Origin: CAZLGM01 sp964558875 | GTDB lineage: Bacteria > Desulfobacterota > Desulfobulbia > Desulfobulbales > Desulfocapsaceae | Direction of reading: 5' to 3' | Assembly (NCBI GenBank): GCA_964558875.1 | Contig: CAZLGM010000178.1 | Span: 1 to 7,106 of the forward strand | Length of the DNA: 7,106 bases | Shown here: positions 1 to 6,346 of the stretch, one piece after another | Position numbering within the stretch: the first letter of the stretch is position 1 | How the letters are laid out: every line of letters begins with the position of its first letter | Notes under the pieces: generated by a model | What the model saw: the letters and a program-made list of their open reading frames with translations, nothing else | Database searches by the model: none | Told to the model about the DNA's origin: nothing | Made by a program: the position numbers and the translations under genes

Positions 1-63
1 AAAAACTTTTAATGGTGAACAAGTTTTTGTACGGTTGAATGATTGACAATAAAATTGACTAAA

Positions 64-951
64 ATGGTCTCTAAATTGGACATGTTCTTTCGACAGAATA
101 TACGCTTGTGGATAGTAGCTATTGCCTGTTGGTTCTCACTTACGCTTACAGGCTGTGAAGATGTTGATCTCATGCTGGCAACAGAGGCCGGCGTCGATGC
201 GGTCAAGTCGATCACTCTCTCCGAAGAGGCAGTGCAGCGGATGGCAAAACAGTCATCCGCCTATGTTGATCGTAAGCAGCGGGTGGCGGGGCCGGGAAAC
301 CAATATGCCATCCGGCTTCGACGGCTGGTTGGTGAACATCAGCAGGAGGGAAGCCTCAGTTTCAATTACAAAGTGTATCTTTCACCCCAGGTCAACGCTT
401 TTGCCATGGCGGACGGCACAATCCGTATTTACAGCGGTCTGATGGATATGATGAACGATGGTGAATTGCGCTTTGTCATCGGTCATGAGATGGGCCATGT
501 GGCTCAGAAGCATATCCATAAGAAGATCAAGGTTGCCTATGGGGCAAGCGCTATCCGAAAAGCTGTCGGTTCCATAGACGGAGTAGCAGGAGAAATCGCC
601 AGGTCACAACTGGGCGGCTTTGTTCAGAGCCTGACCAGCGCCCAATTTTCTCAATACGAAGAAAAGGAAGCCGATGATTATGGATTGAGTTTCATGAAGC
701 TGAAGGGATATAATCCTTGGGACAGTGTGGCCGCCCTGAAAAAACTGGCAGGGCTCGGCAATAATCACTCGTTTCTCTCCAGCCATCCGGATCCAGGTAA
801 AAGGGCCGAGCGGCTTAAACTTCAGCTTGAAGGAAAAGCAACCAGTATTCAGGAGAAGAAAGAAGGATTGTTGGATCGATTGAGAACTGTTGCCTCTACT
901 GTCTATAACAAAATTTTGAAGCTTGTTGCCTGGCTGATCAATTTGTTTTGA
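64..951 (+). CDS. M48-family zinc metalloprotease, predicted lipoprotein
   Basis: Predicted periplasmic, membrane-anchored zinc endopeptidase of the M48 family, the group of LoiP/BepA-type envelope quality-control proteases. Numbering from ATG 64: a hydrophobic signal sequence ends in a lipobox (L-T-G-C, Cys31), so the mature protein should be lipid-anchored. The zinc motif HEMGH is at 141-145 (His141, Glu142, His145). The third ligand is in EKEAD (Glu202). A later S-H-P-D-P motif followed by R-A-E-R-L is typical of the family's C-terminal part. The protein ends in a Lys-rich amphipathic/hydrophobic tail. The length of about 295 aa is normal for a single-domain M48 lipoprotein without TPR repeats. 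The start is uncertain: TTG 43, ATG 64 and ATG 82 are in frame, none has a clear Shine-Dalgarno, and ATG 82 gives the most typical signal length. It converges on the ABC operon with a 17-bp gap. The family call is firm; the substrate is unknown. Confidence 0.9.
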   Translation: MVSKLDMFFRQNIRLWIVAIACWFSLTLTGCEDVDLMLATEAGVDAVKSITLSEEAVQRMAKQSSAYVDRKQRVAGPGNQYAIRLRRLVGEHQQEGSLSFNYKVYLSPQVNAFAMADGTIRIYSGLMDMMNDGELRFVIGHEMGHVAQKHIHKKIKVAYGASAIRKAVGSIDGVAGEIARSQLGGFVQSLTSAQFSQYEEKEADDYGLSFMKLKGYNPWDSVAALKKLAGLGNNHSFLSSHPDPGKRAERLKLQLEGKATSIQEKKEGLLDRLRTVASTVYNKILKLVAWLINLF

Positions 952-974
952 TTACCTGTTTCACTGAATCAAAA
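946..974. other. AT-rich dyad spanning two convergent stop codons
   Basis: An 8-bp inverted repeat (TTTTGATT at 946-953, AATCAAAA at 967-974, 13-nt loop) contains the stop codons of both convergent genes. It could form a weak hairpin in either transcript. There is no T-tract after the stem in either direction, so it is not a canonical intrinsic terminator. No better terminator is visible between these genes. Confidence 0.3.
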
Positions 975-2264
975 AAACCAGCATAGTCGCAGTTCCAGCT
1001 TGTTACTGTTTAGTTTTTCACTGAACTCGGTCAAGTCGTCACCTTGCAGATAACTCCAGCGCACACGCAGCTCCCAGTTTGTAATGCCGGTATAGACCAG
1101 TTCCGGAGTAATTGAGTAACTTAAATCATCGAGATTGGCAATAGCGGTTAATGCAGCGGAAAAATAGAGCAGGTCAAAAGGTTCCTTCTGATTGAGGCGG
1201 ACATAGAGATAGTTGCGACCGGGCTGGGATTGGCCATAACCCGAGAGACTCGCTTTGCGGCTTAGGTCCATCAGCGAAGAAGTGGCACTCCCGGAAATCT
1301 CTCTGTCGGCTCTGTCCAGCAGCCGATAAAAGGTTGCCATTTCCTCTTCCGAGTACCCCGAATCGTTATGGTAGTACTCGATAATAGTAGTCAGGTTGTT
1401 TTCATTGAGGTGTCTGAGCCCGATGAGTGAAGACCAGGTGTCTGTTTCTTCAGTCTTCAGGGCATCATTCACACCTAGTGCAGTCCGGGATTGATCTATG
1501 GTCCACGAAAACTCACCGTGGATTTCAAGATTCTCAGCGAGATTTTTTGAGAAATCGACGCCAAAACTGTCCGGCCTGGAGTCACCGGCAAACAGGATCA
1601 TGTCAATATCGGTGTCCATGACCAGCATGTACAGCTTCATTGCCAGGTTAATATCTTCTGAGCTTGCGAAATCATCATTGAGTTCGCCAGCAACCGGCAG
1701 CAGTACGGTTGTCAGTGCCAATGTCTGTAAAGTTGATGAATAGCTTTTCACCAGATCCAGCTCTACGACGCTGTATCCTTCACGGGATTCGTCCGGGTTA
1801 TTGGGATCCTTTCGTCGATTGATGAAACCTGCCGGATTCCAGGCGTATCCCTTGCCCCATTTATACGATTTTTTCCCCAGGGACAGGAGGCTGGTGGCGG
1901 TCGGGGAAACGGTTGCGTAGGCTTCGTAAATATCAGCGTTATCTGTCCAGCCGGTGTTGTCCTCTGAAGCGGAGCCCATCAGCAGCCAGTGAAAGCCGTA
2001 ACCGGAGCCGGTCCAGGAGCCGTTGAATGCAAGTGTTCCGGTCAACCGGTCCTGATCGGAAGGGGAGTCACCTTTCCAGCGGAGGATGCCGGGAGACGAT
2101 CCCCGGTTCACATCCATGTGCTCCCATTTAAGTTCGCTGTAGCCACCCCATTCAAACGGGTTCTTCTGGGTCTCTTTCAGATCAAAGCTGAACTCGTCGT
2201 CTCCAAGGACCGGGAAAGCAACAGCCCAGAGAATGAAAAAAAATAGAGGAGTCAGCTTTTTCAA
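969..2264 (-). CDS. Predicted outer-membrane beta-barrel protein of the ABC/LolA-like operon
   Basis: Last gene of the four-gene operon; 431 aa. A signal peptide covers about residues 1-21 (K2-K3, hydrophobic 6-20, V-L-G before Asp22). The rest alternates polar and aromatic/hydrophobic residues as in transmembrane beta-strands, with acidic, Gly/Ser/Asn-rich turns. It ends in a strand closing with W-F-F, the C-terminal aromatic signature of barrels assembled by BAM. A dense motif at about 130-163 (G-K-K-S-Y-K-W-G-K-G-Y-A-W-N-P, then an Arg/Asp/Pro/Asn-rich stretch ending in E-S-R-E-G) looks like a conserved functional element. The start codon is TTG at 2264: TTGA overlaps the TGA stop of the preceding gene, a 4-nt overlap suggesting translational coupling. 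The next Met is residue 50, past the signal peptide, so TTG is strongly supported. I cannot assign a named family. The barrel call rests on pattern and operon context; the role as acceptor or exit channel is inferred. Confidence 0.8.
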   Translation of the reverse strand: MKKLTPLFFFILWAVAFPVLGDDEFSFDLKETQKNPFEWGGYSELKWEHMDVNRGSSPGILRWKGDSPSDQDRLTGTLAFNGSWTGSGYGFHWLLMGSASEDNTGWTDNADIYEAYATVSPTATSLLSLGKKSYKWGKGYAWNPAGFINRRKDPNNPDESREGYSVVELDLVKSYSSTLQTLALTTVLLPVAGELNDDFASSEDINLAMKLYMLVMDTDIDMILFAGDSRPDSFGVDFSKNLAENLEIHGEFSWTIDQSRTALGVNDALKTEETDTWSSLIGLRHLNENNLTTIIEYYHNDSGYSEEEMATFYRLLDRADREISGSATSSLMDLSRKASLSGYGQSQPGRNYLYVRLNQKEPFDLLYFSAALTAIANLDDLSYSITPELVYTGITNWELRVRWSYLQGDDLTEFSEKLNSNKLELRLCWFF

Positions 2265-3007
2265 CGCAACTCATCCACTTTGGAGAGAAAGTTAAGGGTA
2301 AAGGCCTCATCTTTAAAGTCTCTGCCCATCACCTTGGCAAAGAGCATAACAGAGCGATAGCCCTTGTTGAGAGGACTTGAGGTCTCCAACATGGAGGGCC
2401 TGATAATCCCATTGCCGAAATCCTTGATTTTCGAATATTGCAGTGTCTTGATCAACATGCCGCTGACAGCATAACATTTGATGGAGGTCGGCAGGGTCGT
2501 TTTTTTATCAACCGTCATAACCAGCCGATCATAAGCTACAGAAGTTGACTTGGCCTTAAGTTTGAGCAGGTAGCTTTCCCCTTTATCTTCCATGTTTTCA
2601 GCATTGTACTCTGCACTGTAGTCAAGACGGAGAATATCGGAGTTGTTGAACACCCCGCCGACCACGGACTGTAGGCTGGTGATCCGAAGAGGTTTACCGA
2701 CGTTGGGAATATAGAGCCACATGTTGTCTCCCAGCCTGAGCGTTGAGCGTCCTTTTTCACTGGCCGGGGAGAGAAAAAGGGCCACCATTTTATCCTGGCC
2801 CTTTTTGATGGTGTATAAAACAAACTCCTTTCTGGTGCCGTCAGGTTCAACGTTGATCAGTTTGCGGTACATTTCATATGAGGCGGGCTGCATCCTCTCA
2901 TCCACCTTCCTCAAAACTTCATTGCCGTCCAGGGCTCGACTTGTCCCTGCCATAAGACACAGAAGAACAGGAACCAGCAAAAGTGAAACGGTTTGTGATC
3001 TTTTCAT
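2261..3007 (-). CDS. LolA-like outer-membrane lipoprotein-sorting family protein
   Basis: Periplasmic protein of the 'outer membrane lipoprotein-sorting protein' group (LolA-like fold, related to LolA/LolB), expected to carry lipid-modified or lipidic cargo in an open half-barrel. The 248-aa product has a signal peptide at 1-25 (K2-R3, long Leu-rich core, S-R-A before Leu26) and no lipobox Cys, so it should be soluble. The segment N-M-W-L-Y-I-P-N-V-G-K-P-L-R, followed by a Ser/Gly-rich stretch and an N-S-D-I-L element, is characteristic of this family, as is the run of beta-strands ending in F-x-L-N. ATG 3007 is chosen over an upstream in-frame start at 3025 because AGGAG lies 7 nt before it and an N-terminal MYRRTT extension would spoil the signal. 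It starts 10 nt after the permease stop. The family is well supported; the cargo is not determinable. Confidence 0.88.
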   Translation of the reverse strand: MKRSQTVSLLLVPVLLCLMAGTSRALDGNEVLRKVDERMQPASYEMYRKLINVEPDGTRKEFVLYTIKKGQDKMVALFLSPASEKGRSTLRLGDNMWLYIPNVGKPLRITSLQSVVGGVFNNSDILRLDYSAEYNAENMEDKGESYLLKLKAKSTSVAYDRLVMTVDKKTTLPTSIKCYAVSGMLIKTLQYSKIKDFGNGIIRPSMLETSSPLNKGYRSVMLFAKVMGRDFKDEAFTLNFLSKVDELR

Positions 3008-3014
3008 TGTTGTT

Positions 3015-3019
3015 CTCCT
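3015..3019 (-). promoter_or_regulatory. Shine-Dalgarno for the LolA-like gene
   Basis: AGGAG overlaps the TAG stop of the permease (3018-3020) and sits 7 nt before ATG 3007. It fixes that start and ties translation of the LolA-like protein to termination of the permease. Confidence 0.8.
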
Positions 3020-4262
3020 ATACATGGCGCAATGCGCTGATTGGGTCCATCTTGGCAGCCTTCCAGGCGGGCTGCAGGCTGCCGATCACTGTTACAGCAA
3101 TGACAATGCCGACCACTATCACAACATCGGTTGGGGTTATGGTCGGGGTCAGAAGCAGGTCTTTCTGGCGACCGAAATCAAAGCTGATGGTCCAGAGGTT
3201 CATACCCAGTATGGAGCAGAGGCTGATGATCAGACCGATCAGGGTGCCGAGCAGACCCAGGAGCAGCCCTTCGGTTATGAACAGGGCCATGATCCTGCTA
3301 GGCTGGGTGCCGATGGCCGCGATTGTGCCGATCTCATTGATCCGTTCGTAGACCGACATGATCATCACATTCATGATACTGACCAGGACAATGGCCACCA
3401 GCATGATTTTAATGAACAGGGTCATCAGGTCGATCATTTTGGCGACTTTGGAAAATGGCGCCAGCTTTTCCCACGAATGCACCTCAAATACCGGCTTATC
3501 CTGTTTGTTGAGGATTGAACCAAGCGTTGTCTTGAACTTCTGCAAAACGGACGGCAGCTTGTTCATGTCCTTGAGGCGGACGGCGATTTCGCTGATTTCC
3601 TTGTCTTCAATACGCAGCAGGGTTCTGGCATCCTGTATGTGGATATAACCGTCCCTGCCGCCTGGACCTGAGATGCCTTCCATGATAGCTCGAACCACAA
3701 ACGGCTGGCCGTTGACCGAGCCATCCTTGTTGGTGGCAACAATAACAATGGTGTCACCCAGTTTGACTTTCATGCCCTTGGCGATGAGTTCCGGCACAAC
3801 AATTTCACCTCTGGTCAACAGTCCTTCTTTTTCCCCATCGATGATCCGGCCGATAAGCATCGGAGAAGTCTTCATCTCCTGTTCTGGATTGACAGCATTG
3901 AGCCGTATATTGGTCGTTTCGTTAAAGTTGCTGAACATGGCTCCCAGCTTGATACGCATGGAGTAGGATTCAACCATCGGGTTTGCTTCCAGGGCCTCTT
4001 TGGCTTTGGCGATCTGGCGGTCGGCGAGGTTGCGGTTCAAAGGCAGGCTGTCGATGGAGGCGAGGTATCCTTTGCGGTGTATCTGGAGATGCCCAAGCAT
4101 GGAATCGGTGATTTGACCGATCATCAAAGCCTTAAATGAACCGGATATTGATATGAACAGCAGGACCGCCACCACACCAAGAGTGATCAGAGCAGATGTG
4201 AGTAGTGTTCTCCGTTTATACCGCTTCAGATTTCGAGTGGCTATTTTCAGGACATTATACAT
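3018..4262 (-). CDS. FtsX/LolC-E/MacB-type ABC transporter permease
   Basis: Inner-membrane permease of the type VII ABC superfamily (LolCDE, MacB, FtsX). These proteins transmit ATP-driven movement to a periplasmic domain and extract or push substrate rather than pumping it through a channel. The 414-aa product has the standard layout: TM1 at about 19-41, a large periplasmic domain (about 42-275) and three C-terminal segments (about 279-302, 323-353, 379-397). The motif Y-E-R-I-N-E-I-G-T-I-A-A-I-G after TM2 is the cytoplasmic coupling element contacting the ATPase, and the end P-A-W-K-A-A-K-M-D-P-I-S-A-L-R is the family's C-terminal signature. ATG 4262 is chosen because AAGGAGG precedes it by 5 nt; an upstream in-frame start would lie before this site. 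It overlaps the ATPase end by 8 nt. There is only one permease gene, so a homodimer is implied, unlike heterodimeric LolC/LolE. No MacA-type adaptor gene is present. Confidence 0.93.
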   Translation of the reverse strand: MYNVLKIATRNLKRYKRRTLLTSALITLGVVAVLLFISISGSFKALMIGQITDSMLGHLQIHRKGYLASIDSLPLNRNLADRQIAKAKEALEANPMVESYSMRIKLGAMFSNFNETTNIRLNAVNPEQEMKTSPMLIGRIIDGEKEGLLTRGEIVVPELIAKGMKVKLGDTIVIVATNKDGSVNGQPFVVRAIMEGISGPGGRDGYIHIQDARTLLRIEDKEISEIAVRLKDMNKLPSVLQKFKTTLGSILNKQDKPVFEVHSWEKLAPFSKVAKMIDLMTLFIKIMLVAIVLVSIMNVMIMSVYERINEIGTIAAIGTQPSRIMALFITEGLLLGLLGTLIGLIISLCSILGMNLWTISFDFGRQKDLLLTPTITPTDVVIVVGIVIAVTVIGSLQPAWKAAKMDPISALRHV

Positions 4263-4959
4263 GGCTGCCTCCTTTGATATTATCACTGGTCAGCAGTTTG
4301 CCATCTTCAAGGGTATAGATAATTTCAGCGTTCTTTACTACCCTGGGATCGTGAGTAGAGAAGATGAAGGTGGTACCGAAGTCATCCCGCATCTGCTTCA
4401 TCAGATCGATAATTCGGTTGGCGGTGTTTTTGTCCAGGTTGGCTGTTGGTTCATCTGCAAGGACAAGTTTGGCATTGGTTACCAGGGCGCGGGCAACGGC
4501 GACACGCTGCTTCTGACCACCGGATATCTGACTCGGATATTTGTCAGCCTGGTCGGTCATACCAACCGCTTCCAGCAACCGCTGAACCTGTTGCCTGCGC
4601 TTGGCGGCCGGCCAATTCTGCACCATAATCAACGGATATTCGATATTCTCAAATACGGTGAGGACCGGGATCAGGTTGAAGTCTTGAAAAATAAAACCGA
4701 TATGTTCACCTCGAAACCGGGCAGAAGCCGATGGGTCAAGGTTGGTGATGTCCTGACCATGGACTTCAAGGTGGCCGCTGGTCGGTGGGTCCAGGCAGCC
4801 GATCATATTCAGCAGGGTCGATTTGCCACTTCCCGAAGGTCCGACAAAACAGACAAATGACCCGGCATCGATGGAAAAGTCTACTCCTCTGATTGCCTTA
4901 ACTGTAATATCACCTGTCACATAATTTTTCAAAAGCTGCCGTGCAGCAACAATGGTCAT
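4255..4959 (-). CDS. LolD/MacB-type ABC transporter ATP-binding protein
   Basis: Cytoplasmic ATPase driving the adjacent permease; first gene of the operon. The 234 aa is the usual size of a stand-alone LolD-like subunit. Visible elements: Walker A GPSGSGKST at 40-48, Q-loop around Gln92 (FIFQDFNL), ABC signature ISGGQKQR at 145-152, Walker B VLADEP at 166-171 with catalytic Glu170, D-loop at about 174-176, and switch His203 (STHD). All catalytic residues are intact. The start is ATG 4959: AGGAGG at 4968-4973 lies 8 nt upstream, whereas the longer reading from TTG 4977 would place this site inside the gene. The last codons contain the ribosome site of the permease. Sequence type points to macrolide/lipoprotein-export (LolD, MacB, SalX) ATPases; substrate specificity cannot be read from this subunit. 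Confidence 0.95.
   Translation of the reverse strand: MTIVAARQLLKNYVTGDITVKAIRGVDFSIDAGSFVCFVGPSGSGKSTLLNMIGCLDPPTSGHLEVHGQDITNLDPSASARFRGEHIGFIFQDFNLIPVLTVFENIEYPLIMVQNWPAAKRRQQVQRLLEAVGMTDQADKYPSQISGGQKQRVAVARALVTNAKLVLADEPTANLDKNTANRIIDLMKQMRDDFGTTFIFSTHDPRVVKNAEIIYTLEDGKLLTSDNIKGGSHV
4268..4274 (-). promoter_or_regulatory. Shine-Dalgarno for the permease inside the ATPase 3' end
   Basis: AAGGAGG, 5 nt before ATG 4262 and within the last codons of the ATPase gene. It decides the permease start and supports coupled, near-stoichiometric translation. Confidence 0.8.
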
Positions 4960-5007
4960 GGATGTATCCTCCTGCAATTAGTTTGGTGAAACGGACAAAA
5001 AGGATTT

Positions 5008-5023
5008 TGCAAACCACATGCCA
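5008..5023 (-). promoter_or_regulatory. Sigma-54 (RpoN) -24/-12 promoter of the ABC/LolA-like operon
   Basis: On the minus strand the sequence is TGGCATGTGGTTTGCA, against the sigma-54 consensus TGGCAC-N5-TTGCW. It differs at one defined position (C to T) and keeps the required 10 nt between the invariant GG and GC. The -12 GC lies at 5009-5010, placing the start of transcription near 4997 and giving a leader of about 38 nt that contains the AGGAGG of the ATPase gene. Location, orientation and spacing all agree with a real promoter; transcription would need a AAA+ enhancer-binding activator. Confidence 0.8.
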
Positions 5024-5036
5024 CAAAGGACTTTGT
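5023..5036. repeat. Short inverted repeat abutting the -24 box
   Basis: ACAAAG (5023-5028), GA, CTTTGT (5031-5036): a 6-bp-arm dyad touching the -24 element. A looser relative (CAAAA, AGGA, TTTTG) lies at 4996-5009 across the -12 element and start point. Either could bind a regulator or be chance in AT-rich DNA. Confidence 0.35.
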
Positions 5037-5095
5037 CTGTTGTTCCAGGATATATGCAGGGTGAAACATAACCGTCAGATAATTGGGCTGTACTT

Positions 5096-5135
5096 TTCGA
5101 CAAAACCTATCATTGTTCGACAATTTTGTCGAACA
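5096..5135. promoter_or_regulatory. Putative enhancer (upstream activating sequence): inverted repeat plus extra half-site
   Basis: An inverted repeat at 5114-5135 has 10-bp arms (TGTTCGACAA and its complement TTGTCGAACA) around a central TT. A further exact copy of the half-site TTCGACAA at 5096-5103 lies 20 bp from the equivalent copy at 5116-5123, i.e. on the same face of the helix. Measured from the predicted start at 4997, the centres are at about -103 and -128, the usual distance for enhancer-binding activators of sigma-54 promoters. No T-tract follows the dyad on either strand, so it is unlikely to be a terminator for the gene ending at 5194. The activator is not encoded in the window. 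Confidence 0.65.
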
Positions 5136-5193
5136 GGGCTGCTGAGCCGGTCTACTCTCAAGAGGGAAATTTTTTTAGGTTTCAGGTAGGGGA

Positions 5194-5874
5194 TTATTTG
5201 CCGTTTAGAATATCCTCCAAACTCTTTCCATTTATCTTCGCAGAAAAAATTGATTCCAGCAATGGACGAACCTGCTCATAATCCTCTGGAGGGATGAGGA
5301 AGCCGGGAAGTGGCAAACATTTTTTTATTCTGCTTTTCAGTTGTTCATCATTGTTTGAATAACCAGTTTCCAGCCGGAGCAGGTCAAGCACATTGCCCCA
5401 CCTGCCACCCTGGTCCAGGTGCTCGATGATCTGCATCACGGCAGTGGAAGCGGACAGGATGGGGTCATGGGCAATGGCGGGCTGGTTTTCTCCGCATTTG
5501 GAAAAGGAGACAAAGCAGCGGCAGTTAAACGGTCTCACATTGTAAATGGTGCAGAGTTGGTTGTCCAGAAAAGGACAGGCTTTAAAAGATGGCGGGTCCG
5601 GCTGAGTGACGTTTTGGTTCTCAAAGCATTGGGTGGCAAACTCGTTTGTTGTCGATCCCGGGTCGCCGACTGGTCCAATTGCCTGCAGTCGCTCTTCAAG
5701 CCAAATCTTGGCATACTTTTCCTCTACCCAACCAAGTATGCAGTCCACTTCAAGACCGGTAACAGTCACATTCTGCGTGCAGCAGACACAGCAACCTTTT
5801 TCACAGTGAAAATCCCACTGGGTAAGCCACTGTTCAAAAGCGTCTGTGATGCATTGGAGAACCTGTTGTTTCAT
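5194..5874 (-). CDS. YkgJ-family cysteine-cluster protein
   Basis: Cytoplasmic 226-aa protein of the YkgJ/UPF0153 group, thought to bind a metal (zinc or an Fe-S cluster) through a conserved Cys set; no reaction is established for the family. The N-terminal cluster C-E-K-G-C-C-V-C-C supplies Cys24, 28, 29, 31 and 32. The second signature, C-P-F-L ... C-T-I-Y-N-V-R-P-F-N-C-R-C-F, supplies Cys100, 108, 118 and 120, with Cys127 close behind. The C-terminal third (about 140-226) has no cysteine apart from one near residue 186 and looks helical. ATG 5874 is the only reasonable start, 16 nt after the YqaA-like stop and without a clear Shine-Dalgarno, so it may rely on coupling to the upstream gene. 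It is last in its cluster; I see no terminator after its stop. Confidence 0.87.
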   Translation of the reverse strand: MKQQVLQCITDAFEQWLTQWDFHCEKGCCVCCTQNVTVTGLEVDCILGWVEEKYAKIWLEERLQAIGPVGDPGSTTNEFATQCFENQNVTQPDPPSFKACPFLDNQLCTIYNVRPFNCRCFVSFSKCGENQPAIAHDPILSASTAVMQIIEHLDQGGRWGNVLDLLRLETGYSNNDEQLKSRIKKCLPLPGFLIPPEDYEQVRPLLESIFSAKINGKSLEDILNGK

Positions 5875-5890
5875 AGCGAGGCAGAAAAAG

Positions 5891-6337
5891 TCACATCATG
5901 GATTGGGTGGTAATAAAACCAATGGTAACGTACCTGGCTAGTTTTCCCACAAAAACCAGACATAAAAAGAGCAGGAAGTTGATTTTAAGCAGACCGCCGA
6001 CCAGGCAGAGTGGATCGCCAACAATAGGAAGCCAGGAGAAAAGCAACGAACAACTGCCGTACCGCGTATATAGAGTTTCTGCTCGCTGCTGGTCTGATGG
6101 GCTGATTTGTAATAGCCGCCGTATGAGATAGTCAGCGCCCCATAAGCCGATCAGATATGTGGTGCAGGCTCCCAGGGTGTTACCTAAAGTGGCTACGGCT
6201 ATAGCTCCATAAGGGTCATGGTTGTTGAGTAGCAAGACAATCAACAACCACTCAGAGCCTAGAGGAATAACGGTAGCGGCCAGAAAACTTAAGAAAAATA
6301 GAGCGATCAGCCCGTTATTGATCAGAAATTCCTCCAC
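5891..6337 (-). CDS. yqaA: YqaA-type DedA/VTT-family inner-membrane protein
   Basis: Small integral inner-membrane protein of the DedA/VTT ('SNARE-associated Golgi') superfamily; some relatives are lipid scramblases/flippases, while YqaA itself has no settled function. The 148 aa match the E. coli YqaA length and plan: an N-terminal hydrophobic re-entrant segment with P-L-G-S-E-W, a Gly-rich stretch L-G-N-T-L-G, then R-Y-G, L-L-F-S-W-L-P-I-V-G-D-P-L-C-L-V-G-G and a C-terminal G-K-x-x-R-Y-V segment. The annotated GTG 6337 is oddly placed: GGAGG overlaps its own first codons (6331-6335), and is 5 nt before an in-frame CTG at 6325. Initiation could therefore be at GTG or at a non-canonical CTG. 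It begins 9 nt after the 78-aa gene. Confidence 0.87.
   Translation of the reverse strand: MEEFLINNGLIALFFLSFLAATVIPLGSEWLLIVLLLNNHDPYGAIAVATLGNTLGACTTYLIGLWGADYLIRRLLQISPSDQQRAETLYTRYGSCSLLFSWLPIVGDPLCLVGGLLKINFLLFLCLVFVGKLARYVTIGFITTQSMM
6331..6335 (-). promoter_or_regulatory. Shine-Dalgarno-like GGAGG inside the YqaA-like start
   Basis: GGAGG begins at the last base of GTG 6337 and ends 5 nt before CTG 6325. It makes the exact start of the YqaA-like protein doubtful, because no comparable site precedes the GTG. Confidence 0.45.
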
Positions 6338-6346
6338 AGGCGATAC

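Noticed and set aside
1..28. Inverted repeat AAAAACTT / AAGTTTTT as a terminator of an upstream gene
   Set aside because: The stem is almost entirely A-T with a 12-nt loop, so it would be unstable; no upstream gene is visible to need it.
43..77. TTGACA at 43-48 as the -35 box of a promoter for the M48 protease gene
   Set aside because: No acceptable -10 lies 16-18 bp downstream, and the site would fall within or beside the possible start codons.
2721..3518. Long plus-strand open frame (265 codons) with a His/Asp/Gln-rich run opposite the LolA-like and permease genes
   Set aside because: It lies antisense to two clearly real genes; the His/Asp-rich stretch is the complement of hydrophobic membrane-segment codons. 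No ribosome site or recognisable domain.
4153..4860. Plus-strand open frame of 235 codons opposite the permease and ATPase
   Set aside because: Shadow of the conserved ABC ATPase and permease start; composition shows no domain and the opposite strand carries all Walker motifs.
5114..5135. Palindrome as intrinsic terminator of the YkgJ-type gene
   Set aside because: It begins about 60 nt after the stop, has no T-tract on either strand, and fits better as a protein-binding site given the extra phased half-site and the sigma-54 promoter.
5419..5913. Plus-strand open frame of 164 codons opposite the YkgJ-type gene
   Set aside because: Antisense to a gene with conserved Cys signatures, no start signal, no motif.
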